NCBI GenBank assembly: GCA_965140765.1
Contig: OZ223309.1
Location: 2,294,001 to 2,358,000, forward strand
Source of the DNA: Sunxiuqinia sp963678245
Lineage (GTDB): Bacteria > Bacteroidota > Bacteroidia > Bacteroidales > Prolixibacteraceae
Direction: 5' to 3'
Length of the DNA: 64,000 bases
The position numbers and the translations under genes were made by a program. Below are positions 47,701-54,700 of the stretch, piece by piece; position 1 is the stretch's first letter; each line of letters begins with the position of its first letter. The notes under the pieces are model-generated. The model searched no databases. It had not been told where the DNA came from and worked only from the letters and a program-made list of their open reading frames with translations.

Positions 47701-47830
47701 TGCTGTTGTTGTGCCCAAACCAATCTTCGTTGAGGATAAATACACCATCAGTATATTCTTTTGATTGAGCTGTTGCTGTAAAGAAAGCTGCCCAAAAGGT
47801 AATACCAAATAATAGTTTCCTGATATTCAT
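44717..47830 (-). CDS. T9SS-exported beta-propeller/FN3 protein of the cobalamin operon
   Basis: A 1037-residue secreted protein. The signal peptide ends FFTATAQS. A YncE/DUF5074-like beta-propeller fills about residues 25-415 (DGVFILNEDWFGHNNSTINFL is the family's usual opening). A short cadherin-like domain, five FN3 repeats (about 503-957, each with a SIALSWTAS-type core) and a T9SS sorting domain (VYPNPFSSFI) follow. The propeller resembles the BtuG-like lipoprotein of the same operon, but here it is predicted to be T9SS-exported rather than lipid-anchored. Cobalamin binding is inferred, not shown. Confidence 0.85.
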   Translation of the reverse strand: MNIRKLLFGITFWAAFFTATAQSKEYTDGVFILNEDWFGHNNSTINFLNPETGEFDYLILQGNTDNEGASLGGTAQFGTIYGDNLYVISKQDQDPGETNPVSGGRIIVTDAKTLKIKKRIPMIFEMNGKSAADGRGFVGVNESKAYVGTSNGIFVLDLSEFEITKRIAGTENPLISGGENNAEGVGPLYNNQIGMMCRTTDYVFAIQQDKGVLVIDPESDTVIKVINGCYSTLTQSKDGTVWVGKNSNMAYQKYPYGTVGENWDGNQLLKINPNTLATETINMSGGAGINQTWYAWTAGSLCASTKENALYFAYNESDWNWFTTSKMYRYDIDSEEFTLIYDSENEERYFYGSGIRINPLDDKIYATLYLDNINQNYFIYQLNNSGNLLKTFEPIKRYWFPAMFIFPDNYAPQVSQFSQVSLNNTTPVTVDLGDMANDKDNLAAAITKRIISNDNKNIVTATIKSNQLTFTAKPGKTGTANIKVRFNSNGKTVDRVQEVVVSTSSNIDETTPTVPGNLTAVPTETSIALSWTASTDNMGVAGYTIYLDGNSVETVTETNVTISSLLSATEYTLGVEAFDEAGNKSEKAEITVSTKTPADNIAPTIPSNLVATPTETSIALSWTVSTDNMSVAGYTVYLDGDLIETVSETSFTVKGLSPDTNYNLAVEAFDEAGNKSEKAEIDIPTNPIIDNEAPTAPINLVATPSATSIALSWTPSTDNVGVAGYTVYLEGDSIETVSETSFTVTELSPGTDYNLTVEAFDADGNKSEKAEIDIPTNPIIDNEAPTVPINFVAVPSETSIALSWTASTDNEGVAGYTIYLDGDSIETVSETSFTVTELSPGTDYNLAVEAFDTAGNKSGKPEITVSTKTSADETAPTIPANLSAETSETSIMLSWSASTDNVAVTAYIIYLNGDSIETVPETSFTVTDLMSGTEYLFSVEAVDAVGNRSEKASVTQSTIITGIESVKENNLAVYPNPFSSFIIIESAKNKEAIIYDVSGKPVLRINIAIGINRINTSEIKKGVYLLKCGANTFKLIK

Positions 47831-47845
47831 TATTTTAATTGTTTT

Positions 47846-49075
47846 TTATGGATTAGGTATTTCGGTTGTTGATTCAAGAACATGTAAATCTTCAGCGCGG
47901 GCAAGCTCGGTAGAAGTTTCGCCCAGCCAGCCACATTGCTGATTAACGGCAGTGTAAACCCGGATAAAATCTATGCCGGGTAAATGAACTGCTTTTCCAT
48001 TTTTATCTACTGCCCAGCCAATATCGAAACTGATTTTATCTTCGTATTCATTGGGGTGATTGTCAACGTATCCCCAATCATAGGCATATAGAACATAAGA
48101 CGAACCGTTTTTATTGGAACTTTCGTCAACAGCGTTGTTTGCCAGGATTGTTCCCCAAAACGTTAGTTGGCCGGTATCCAGCCACTTCGGAAAATAATCT
48201 TGTCGGTGATATACGTTTTTGTGGATATAGCCTTCTTTATCCAGGTTGTCGGTCCAGCGGATATAAGTTGTATCCGAAATCGGACTGTTGGGTTGCGGTG
48301 TGGCTATTTTATCAGCATCTGGCTTGTAGTATGTAATTTCATAACTATGTTTGGTTTGGGGCTTGTAATATTCGCTGCCAGCCAGTTCGTACCACTCGTC
48401 ATCGGGGATGCCGTTGTTATTTCGGTCTAAAGAAACCAGTACAATTCCGGGTTCGCAACTGCCTCCTTCAGCCGGGGCATCGGGATTGGGATTAGAAGCG
48501 GCATAAAAAGAATTGCCCCTAATTTTAAAATCTTTTTCCCCGGTTGCATTAACAACAGTGTGGTCGAAACCAAAGGTTATGTAGCCGCCAAATCCACCCA
48601 GCGAAACCATCACATCATTTTTCCCGGAAATGCTTTCCTGTGCTTTCTTGCACATTGTTTCTTCGGTGTCTCCGTCTTCATATTCGGGCATGGTATTTAC
48701 AAATTGACCGGGAGCCGGGCGGTATTCAAAAACCTGCGTAATGTAAGGACTGTAAGCCACTTGTTCATCCCAAACAACAATCTGAACAGAATGCTCTACC
48801 GGATTTTCAGCATCAATAATATTAAGTTTCAGGATGTATTCTCCTGTGTTTTCAGCAACAAAAATGTAATTGCGTTCAGTAGAGATCACCGAATCCTGCC
48901 CATTTTTATCTTTCACACTCCATTCGTATTTTCCGGGAAACTCAGGGTGAAAAATAATCTTCTTCATTCGTTCAACCGTGTAAACTTCATCAATACCTAA
49001 GTTTACCATTGGTGTTTCTTTTTCGCAGGCAAGCAACAGAAATGCAATTATTAGTATTGGTATAATTTTTTTCAT
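47846..49075 (-). CDS. Surface lipoprotein with the PAPGQ-type domain (cobalamin operon)
   Basis: The start at 49075 is chosen over the frame's first Met at 49198. It begins MKKIIPILIIAFLLLAC, a lipoprotein signal, and lies 4 bp after the upstream stop. The roughly 409-residue product has a PKD-like sandwich (about 25-125, GKYEWSVKDKNGQDS) and a domain (about 140-395) with YRPAPGQF, GGFGGYITFGFDHTV, DEWYELAGSEYY and QQCGWLGETS. The same domain is embedded in the 1837-residue giant. I know no established function. Context suggests a surface partner of the BtuB/BtuG-like pair. Confidence 0.82.
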   Translation of the reverse strand: MKKIIPILIIAFLLLACEKETPMVNLGIDEVYTVERMKKIIFHPEFPGKYEWSVKDKNGQDSVISTERNYIFVAENTGEYILKLNIIDAENPVEHSVQIVVWDEQVAYSPYITQVFEYRPAPGQFVNTMPEYEDGDTEETMCKKAQESISGKNDVMVSLGGFGGYITFGFDHTVVNATGEKDFKIRGNSFYAASNPNPDAPAEGGSCEPGIVLVSLDRNNNGIPDDEWYELAGSEYYKPQTKHSYEITYYKPDADKIATPQPNSPISDTTYIRWTDNLDKEGYIHKNVYHRQDYFPKWLDTGQLTFWGTILANNAVDESSNKNGSSYVLYAYDWGYVDNHPNEYEDKISFDIGWAVDKNGKAVHLPGIDFIRVYTAVNQQCGWLGETSTELARAEDLHVLESTTEIPNP

Positions 49076-49079
49076 CGGC

Positions 49080-50231
49080 TTAGTTTTTATACAGGAACAC
49101 CATGTGTGCCGGAATATCACCTGCACGCACGCTCCATTTTCGTTTCCCATTGCGGTTGTAACAGTGTATAACTCCGCTCGAAACGTAGTTTTTGGCATCG
49201 GTTACATAAATATCGCCATTCGTTGGGTTTATTTTCAATCCATACGGAATGGTGATATCGGTTTCAGTTCCATCGGTAATAAAATGGTCGGTAACCAGTT
49301 CTTTCGTTTTTACGTTGATAATGCCGTACGAAATGGTATTCTCTTCGTTTTGTTCGTTCCATTCGGTACTATAAAAATAAAGTGAGTCGCCCTGAATACA
49401 CATATTGCTGCACGGAATATTGAGGGTGTCGGTAACCACCATTTCGTTTGAATTGGCACTTTTTCGTTCCAGCACAAAAAGGTTTGAAGGGATGCTATTA
49501 TAATCGCCTCGCGATGAAACCCAGAGCTTGCCGTATTGGTCTTTGCGCAAACGATGTAAATTAATGGCCACTGGGATTTTTTGTACCTGTTTCATGCCAT
49601 ACATTTCAACCACCGAAATGGTGTAGTCGTAGTTCGGAACACGGTAGCCGCCCGAGTTGGCAACATAAATGTATTCGCCCATTATTTCCAACTCATCAGG
49701 TTGATAACCAACAGTTACTTTTCCGGTAATCTGCAACGAAGTTGTATCGATACGGTAAACAGCTCCCAGCTGTGCATCGGGGTCGATGGCTACCGGCCCA
49801 ACATAAGCAGAAACATAGGCATTGCCACGCGAAAAGCGTATATAACGGCAATTCGGAACATCTACCTGCCCAATACGGACACCGGTTTCGGCATCCATCA
49901 CCTCAACTTTATGCGAGCAATTGATAACTGCATACAACTTGTTTCCGTAAATCTGAATGTCATTTCCAACATCGCCCAGTTCTTTTATTACATACGGGTT
50001 TCTTTCGGCATAAAGGTTCCGGATGTAATAAGCGTTTCTGAAATCCACAAAATCAACCGAGGCTTTGTTACTTCCCATGTTCCCTTCGTTTAAAACGTAC
50101 ATTCCAACGGGGTCGGAATCGGGGTTTAGTTCAATGGGTAAAATGTCATACTCTGTCGGAACTACCAGCTCATCTTTCCGGCACGAAAACAACAGAGACG
50201 CAAGAAATACTATCCAAATAATACGGTTCAT
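49080..50231 (-). CDS. BtuG-like YncE/DUF5074 beta-propeller surface lipoprotein
   Basis: A 383-residue lipoprotein (signal ends LLFSC, Cys 17, then RKDE). The repeated blade pattern includes GMYVLNEGNMGSNKASVDFVD, DVGNDIQIYGNKLYAVIN, GAVYRIDTTSLQITGKV and NGDIYVTDAKNYV, typical of DUF5074/YncE seven-bladed propellers. In gut Bacteroides, BtuG proteins of this fold bind vitamin B12 very tightly and cap BtuB. Here the gene follows a BtuB-like receptor by 10 bp behind a cobalamin riboswitch, so the same role is likely. Confidence 0.85.
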   Translation of the reverse strand: MNRIIWIVFLASLLFSCRKDELVVPTEYDILPIELNPDSDPVGMYVLNEGNMGSNKASVDFVDFRNAYYIRNLYAERNPYVIKELGDVGNDIQIYGNKLYAVINCSHKVEVMDAETGVRIGQVDVPNCRYIRFSRGNAYVSAYVGPVAIDPDAQLGAVYRIDTTSLQITGKVTVGYQPDELEIMGEYIYVANSGGYRVPNYDYTISVVEMYGMKQVQKIPVAINLHRLRKDQYGKLWVSSRGDYNSIPSNLFVLERKSANSNEMVVTDTLNIPCSNMCIQGDSLYFYSTEWNEQNEENTISYGIINVKTKELVTDHFITDGTETDITIPYGLKINPTNGDIYVTDAKNYVSSGVIHCYNRNGKRKWSVRAGDIPAHMVFLYKN

Positions 50232-50241
50232 TTTTTAGCAT

Positions 50242-52230
50242 TTAAATTTCAATACTCATACGAAAACGATAGTTTCGTTTTGGCATCGGGTAATTGAGAA
50301 TCACATCGTAATCCTGACTCAGCAGGTTATTTACTTCCGCTGAAAATTTCAGAGAAAAGTCCTTCATTTTTAATGATTTTGAAAACGAAATATCGCTGGT
50401 ATACCAGGGCTGTGTATAGTTGTAGCGAATATTTTCCTGCTGGTTATAGCGTTCTCCTACATAAATGTAACTATAGTTCATCGACCAGCTCTTCCAGTTG
50501 AGCATAGCAATTGCCGAACCGCTGTGCCAGGGGATGTATGGAATCTGGTCGCGATAGTAGGTGTCGGCAGCGTCGGTAATATCAATCGCATCCTGGTATG
50601 TGTATTGCAACTTTGTAGTTAATCTCCAATCGGTTAAAAAACAAAATGTTGCCATTGTCGTAAGGTCGATTCCCCGGATATCAACTTCGCCTAGGTTTAA
50701 CATTGTCCATCGAAATTGTTGGCCTTTAGGATAAGCCACAATTTTGTCTTTCACGTAATTGTAGTAAACATCAACTCCAATATGAAATGATTCCAGCGTC
50801 CGATTTTCTCGGTTTATATCGTATAATACGCCCAGGTTATATTGCTCGGCATATTCAGGGCGGAGATAGGCATTGCCCATATCGGTATAATACAAATCGT
50901 TGAAAGTGGGCATACGAAAAGATTTCTTGTAAAAAGCTCGAAAAACAAGATCAGTAGCACTAAATGGCTGGTAAGACAGAAATACTGCCGGAGTAAATAC
51001 TTGTTTATTCGGCACCGTATCGCGTTCGCGGTTTTCTTCGTTTACAATGGTTCCCAAAATGCTAGCCTGAATTTTCAATTGATCGGCCACGGTAAAAGCG
51101 GTGGCAACAGAGAGCCAGTGTGTTGTTCTGGAAACATCTACAAACTCGGATAAGCCGTTCCATTGAAAATCGTAAGCAGCAGAAATATCCCAATTCCTGT
51201 ATATTGAATATTTATTGGCCCAGGATAAATAAAATTCCTTTTGTTTGTAGGTATTATCTACATGAATAAGTTTGTCATCATTGTTGACATAGTGGGTAAT
51301 ATCTGAAGCATATTTAGTATTAATTTTTGTGCTTAGTTTTGGCGTTAATTCTTGTTGGTACATCCCCTGAATAAAAGAGTTATTATCCCACAAACGCTCA
51401 CCATTTCTCCACACGTTATTTACAATTGCTCCTGGAACTCCCCGTTCCGAATCATAGTGATACAAATGTATCTTCCAAAAACCTGATGGTAAATAGCCGT
51501 TCAGGCTTCCTTCCAAACGAACGGCATCAATATCTCCGTTTTTTCGAACCGCCGTAGTGTCGTATGCAAGCTCCCCCGAGGGCGTAACACGCCGGTAGCG
51601 AAATTTGTATTTGCCATCAGCATTAATCCACTCGGCACTGAAAGTAGTATTGATTTTCTCGCTGATTTTATATTCATAAAGTACGGAGGGATTAAACAGT
51701 CCAAAAGAACCGCTTCGCAAAGCAGCCTTGATATTTGTGCCTTTGCCTTTGGCGAATCTTGGACGGCGGGTTGTTAAGTAGATACTTCCGGCAGAACCAA
51801 ACTCTTTGGCCGACTGAAAAATTTCGCTTTTCTGTCCGTTATACAGCGAGATTTCTTCAACGTTCTCTAGCGAAAATTTGCCTAAATCTATTTGTCCGTT
51901 TTGCGCGTTACCCAGCTGAATACCATTGTAGAAAACGCCCATGTGATTGGTACCCATGCTGCGGATATTCACTGTTTTTAATCCGCCTACACCACCGTAA
52001 TCTTTAATCTGAACACCAGAAAAAAAACGAATCGCATCGGCAACCGAAAAACTGTTTAGCTGTTGCAATTCTTTCCCTTTCAGGGTTTGAGCAGGAATAA
52101 TCTCGTTGTAACGTTTGGCAACCACCTTCACTTCGTTGATGTGCTGGACGCTATCTAATTTGCTTTGAGAAAAAGCACCGAATGAGATTACAAGCAATGC
52201 AATTGCTCCAAAGAGTCTATAAAAATACAT
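50242..52230 (-). CDS. btuB: BtuB-like TonB-dependent outer-membrane corrinoid receptor
   Basis: A 662-residue TonB-dependent receptor without STN or carboxypeptidase-regulatory domain. The signal peptide ends GAFSQ. The TonB-box region is EVKVVAKRYNE (about residues 33-43). The plug has SVADAIRFFSGVQIKDYGGVGGLKTVNIRSMG divided over residues 60-92. The remainder is a 22-strand barrel ending RNYRFRMSIEI. Being the first gene after a cobalamin riboswitch and before a BtuG-like lipoprotein, it should import vitamin B12 or other corrinoids. The family is certain; the substrate rests on the riboswitch. Confidence 0.9.
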   Translation of the reverse strand: MYFYRLFGAIALLVISFGAFSQSKLDSVQHINEVKVVAKRYNEIIPAQTLKGKELQQLNSFSVADAIRFFSGVQIKDYGGVGGLKTVNIRSMGTNHMGVFYNGIQLGNAQNGQIDLGKFSLENVEEISLYNGQKSEIFQSAKEFGSAGSIYLTTRRPRFAKGKGTNIKAALRSGSFGLFNPSVLYEYKISEKINTTFSAEWINADGKYKFRYRRVTPSGELAYDTTAVRKNGDIDAVRLEGSLNGYLPSGFWKIHLYHYDSERGVPGAIVNNVWRNGERLWDNNSFIQGMYQQELTPKLSTKINTKYASDITHYVNNDDKLIHVDNTYKQKEFYLSWANKYSIYRNWDISAAYDFQWNGLSEFVDVSRTTHWLSVATAFTVADQLKIQASILGTIVNEENRERDTVPNKQVFTPAVFLSYQPFSATDLVFRAFYKKSFRMPTFNDLYYTDMGNAYLRPEYAEQYNLGVLYDINRENRTLESFHIGVDVYYNYVKDKIVAYPKGQQFRWTMLNLGEVDIRGIDLTTMATFCFLTDWRLTTKLQYTYQDAIDITDAADTYYRDQIPYIPWHSGSAIAMLNWKSWSMNYSYIYVGERYNQQENIRYNYTQPWYTSDISFSKSLKMKDFSLKFSAEVNNLLSQDYDVILNYPMPKRNYRFRMSIEI

Positions 52231-52360
52231 ACAAAGTCATTTTAATTTTTCAATCAAAACAACTTTCGAAGATTCTAGTATCGGGATAAACTTATTGCAA
52301 AATCAGAGACCTTGCCTAGGTTTGTCGCCGGCTTTTATTCCTCGAAAGCCTTCAACTATA

Positions 52361-52542
52361 AATCTTGGCAGGTCTTCTGACTTACTCCATCTTTGAAACG
52401 CCCTTCCCATCCGTCGGCTGACGGACAGTGGTTTTGAGTATTGTTCAAAGACTTTAGTGGAGCTTACAGCAGCGGGTCTGTTCAGGATTTTCACCTGATT
52501 CCCTTTTCACCGTTTTTTTGCTAAATGAAAAATGCGGCACCA
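52361..52542 (-). promoter_or_regulatory. Cobalamin (B12) riboswitch
   Basis: On the minus strand the conserved parts appear in order: GGTGAAAATCC, the CCCGCTGCTGTAAGC block, the CCACTG stretch, GGGAAGGGCG, and AGTCAGAAGACCTGCC near the 3' side of the aptamer. They span about 180 nt and end about 130 nt before the BtuB-like start codon. An extra hairpin (CCGTCAGCCGACGG) sits between the ACTG and GGGAAGG parts. The element should turn the operon down when adenosyl- or other cobalamin is plentiful. The expression platform (terminator or start-site sequestration) is not resolved. Confidence 0.93.
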
Positions 52543-52659
52543 AAATCGAGGACAAAGCTAGCATAAATATTTGAAGATTATAGCCCCTATTTTTTACAAA
52601 AAATTAGTTCTTCTAAAAAAAAGTATTCCAAAACATTATTAACAAATGTTAAATTCAAA

Positions 52660-52723
52660 GGTCTCCCAAAAGCTTTAATTCTGCAATTAAATGGTTAGAA
52701 TCCCGGTGGGATCACTTTTCGGG
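52660..52723 (+). repeat. Hairpin-bearing repeat element, possible attachment-site relic
   Basis: It combines the 42-bp part shared with 38153-38194 and the 25-bp tail shared with 22829-22853. It contains stem-loop TTTAAT-TCTGCA-ATTAAA, then inverted repeat ATCCC-GGT-GGGAT. It lies about 330 bp before a tyrosine-integrase fragment, the place where an att site would be expected. Confidence 0.5.
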
Positions 52724-52739
52724 AAATCAAATGAAATGT

Positions 52740-52773
52740 AAAAACCTGTAAGCTATATAATTTACAGATTTTT
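52740..52773. terminator. Bidirectional terminator-like hairpin
   Basis: AAAAAC-CTGTAA pairs with TTACAG-ATTTTT (one mismatch) around a 10-nt loop, directly after the repeat element. Confidence 0.5.
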
Positions 52774-52818
52774 ACGTTTTTAACACAATCAATGTAAATC
52801 AAACAATATCAAGATTCT

Positions 52819-52838
52819 GGTGAGCAATCCGGTGAGTA
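52819..52838 (+). repeat. GTGAG pair motif upstream of the integrase
   Basis: GGTGAGCA and GGTGAGTA start 12 bp apart, the same layout as 22751-22770. Confidence 0.4.
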
Positions 52839-52881
52839 GTTTTTTACTTACCTTTGACTAGCTAAACAGGCAACAAAAGTC

Positions 52882-52899
52882 TGTTCTCGATATAGTCTC
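52882..52899 (-). repeat. Inverted copy of the CGAGAACA motif
   Basis: Reads GAGACTATATCGAGAACA on the minus strand. Related heads occur on the plus strand at 21333, 22406 and 22597, and a shorter ATCGAGAACA on the plus strand at 52992-53001, just before the integrase start. Confidence 0.5.
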
Positions 52900-53033
52900 T
52901 AAAATCCTCATAAATACTTCTATATCAACATTTAGACTAATTCAATTTGATCTTGAAAACAAGACCCGAAAAGGGTACTTTTAAGGTATTAATCGAGAAC
53001 AAATTCCTTCTATTAACTAAAAAAGGAGAAATT

Positions 53034-53386
53034 ATGAGATTAACGTTTTGATGAAGAAAGCGAAAATGAAAAGTAATGGAAAAATTCCTATTGACTTTCG
53101 CGTTACCCTGAATTCTAGGCGTATTAAGCCTTCTACCGGTATTTATTGTCTTTCGGAATCCTGGGACGAAATAGGTCAACAGATTAGAGGTCGCAATGAA
53201 AGAGCACGAATCCTGAATAACCGACTAAATAAGATTGAAGACGACATTCAGGATTATTACAACCAACTAAAGTCATCCGGAGATGATTTCGATGTCACCA
53301 CAATTAAAAACAGATTACTAAACATCGATGATGGTGAAGGCATTCTTAAAGTGTTCGACTACTATTTGAAGAATATGCACCAAAAA
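53034..53386 (+). pseudogene. Tyrosine-recombinase (phage-type integrase) N-terminal fragment
   Basis: The frame reads MKKAKMKSNGKIPIDFRVTLNSRR, KPSTGIYCLSESWDEIGQQI, and later an ILNNRLNKIEDDIQDYYNQL helix, from the ATG at 53051. This is the arm-type DNA-binding and start of the SAM-like domain of Bacteroidota tyrosine integrases. The original start was probably ATG at 53034 (after AAAGGAGAA), now out of frame. The gene is cut after about 112 codons by the IS3-family element; the catalytic domain is not found on the far side. It is dead. Confidence 0.75.
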
Positions 53387-53407
53387 GTCGGACAATTTTT
53401 TAAAAGA

Positions 53408-54321
53408 CTATGCCGCATTGTTAATTTTCTGATAAAATTCCTGTTCCATCTCATAAGGAGTTTTGCATCCCAATGAAGAATGCAACCGCTTTTTGTTATA
53501 CCATATTTCTATCCATTCAAAGACTTTTGATTTAGTATCTCAATAGATTCGAACTTATTGCCATATATTAATTCTGTTTTCAAGGTTTTGAAGAAGGATT
53601 CTACTACAGCGTTATCTCAGCAACTGGCTTTCCTACTCATCGATTGAGAGATGAAAGAATTGGTCTTTAATAGCTTTCTAAATTCCCTGGAAGCATATTG
53701 TATCCCCCTATCAGAATGGAAAAGTACCGGTTGTGTCATTTTTCTTTTCCCTATAGCCATTCTCCAGGCCGGAATGATAGTTTTCTGAGTATATAAACTT
53801 GTACTTAATGACCATCCGATGATTTGCCTATCGTATAAATCCATGATAGTGGTTAAATACAACCATCCTTTTTGAGTTTTGATATAGGTAATATCTGATA
53901 CCCAGGCTTGGTTTAATCTATTTGATCTAAAGTTGCGGTCCAATAAATTTCTACATACCGGACAATTATGAGCACTGTCGGTAGTGACTTTAAACTTCTT
54001 TTTGTATTTACTGACCAACCCATTTTCTCTCATGATTTTGGCTACCCTGCGTCTTGAGATTTTATAGTGTTTGCGTTTCAACCGCTCTGTAATGCGGGTA
54101 GATCCATAAGTAGCATGACTTGCATCAAATTCCTTCTTAATTAAATCTGCAAACAAACTACGCTCCACAGCTCGCTTAGAAGGACCTCGGCTAAACCACC
54201 GGTAATAACTACTCCTACTTACGTTTAAAACCCTACACATCCTTTCGATGGAATATAAATGTCAATACCCCGCTATAAATTGGTAGATTTCCCATCGCTC
54301 CTGGAAAAGATGTGAACGGCC
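53408..54321 (-). pseudogene. IS3-family transposase OrfB, broken
   Basis: Read in the -1 frame after the slippery site, it has an HTH-like MCRVLNVSRSSYYRWFSRG and an rve integrase core: WVSDITYIKTQKGWLYLTTIMD with the first Asp and LFHSDRGIQYAS with the second. Three lesions are visible: a TGA at 54262-54264 before the HTH, a TGG-to-TGA change at 53617-53619 inside the usual CWDNA motif just before the catalytic Glu (VVESFF), and a one-base deletion near 53530. The rest (EWIEIWYNKKRLHSSLG) is intact to the stop at 53408. It cannot make active transposase. Confidence 0.8.
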
Positions 54322-54569
54322 TTTTTTAAGATTTCAAGTTCCAATTCTTTTTCCCGAAGAGCCTTACGCAATTTCTTAACCTCAATTGATTCTTCAGGTA
54401 AGCTTGCTTTTACTTCTGTCGCGGGACTGGAGTTTGCCCATTTACGCCACTTATACAGTCGCTCAACTTTAATTCCTAGTTCATCTGCTAACTCTTTTAT
54501 ATTTTCTCGCTGATGACTTAAACGTACCGCTTGTTCTTTAAATTCTTTACTGTAAACACGTTTTTTCAT
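54273..54569 (-). CDS. IS3-family OrfA (DNA-binding transposase subunit)
   Basis: 98 residues from the Met at 54569 (MKKRVYSKEFKEQAVRL); the frame is open from 54596. A helix-turn-helix (NIKELADELGIKVERLYKWRKW, about residues 22-43) is followed by a leucine-zipper-like helix (EEESIEVKKLRKALREKELEL-type heptads). It appears intact and carries the slippery AAAAAAG near its end. Without a working OrfB it is not expected to move the element. Confidence 0.75.
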   Translation of the reverse strand: MKKRVYSKEFKEQAVRLSHQRENIKELADELGIKVERLYKWRKWANSSPATEVKASLPEESIEVKKLRKALREKELELEILKKAVHIFSRSDGKSTNL

Positions 54570-54700
54570 TTCTCTAAGATATTTGGTTACCAGCAAATAG
54601 TCTTAAAATTTGTGTCCGAGTAAAAGTAGCAACTCCAAGCCTACCCTGTCATTTATTGTGGCGCGATGAAACCGAAATACCAAGCTGGATTGATTTTTAT

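Larger units (their letters stand above)
52543..53033. other. Intergenic region upstream of the riboswitch and integrase fragment
   Basis: About 490 bp. It should contain the promoter of the cobalamin operon near 52560-52660. Further right it carries the repeat element at 52660, a bidirectional hairpin, a GTGAG pair and two CGAGAACA motifs leading up to the integrase fragment. No coding sequence was seen. Confidence 0.55.
53387..54620 (-). mobile_element. IS3-family insertion sequence, inactivated
   Basis: About 1.23 kb bounded by imperfect inverted repeats: GTCGGACAATTTTTT at the left (from 53387) and its partner ending AAATTTGTGTCCGA at the right (to about 54620). It contains orfA, an A6G slippery site at 54321-54327 for -1 frameshifting and a broken orfB, in the IS3 layout. 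It lies inside the integrase gene. I could not identify a target duplication because the integrase does not resume on the right. Confidence 0.75.
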
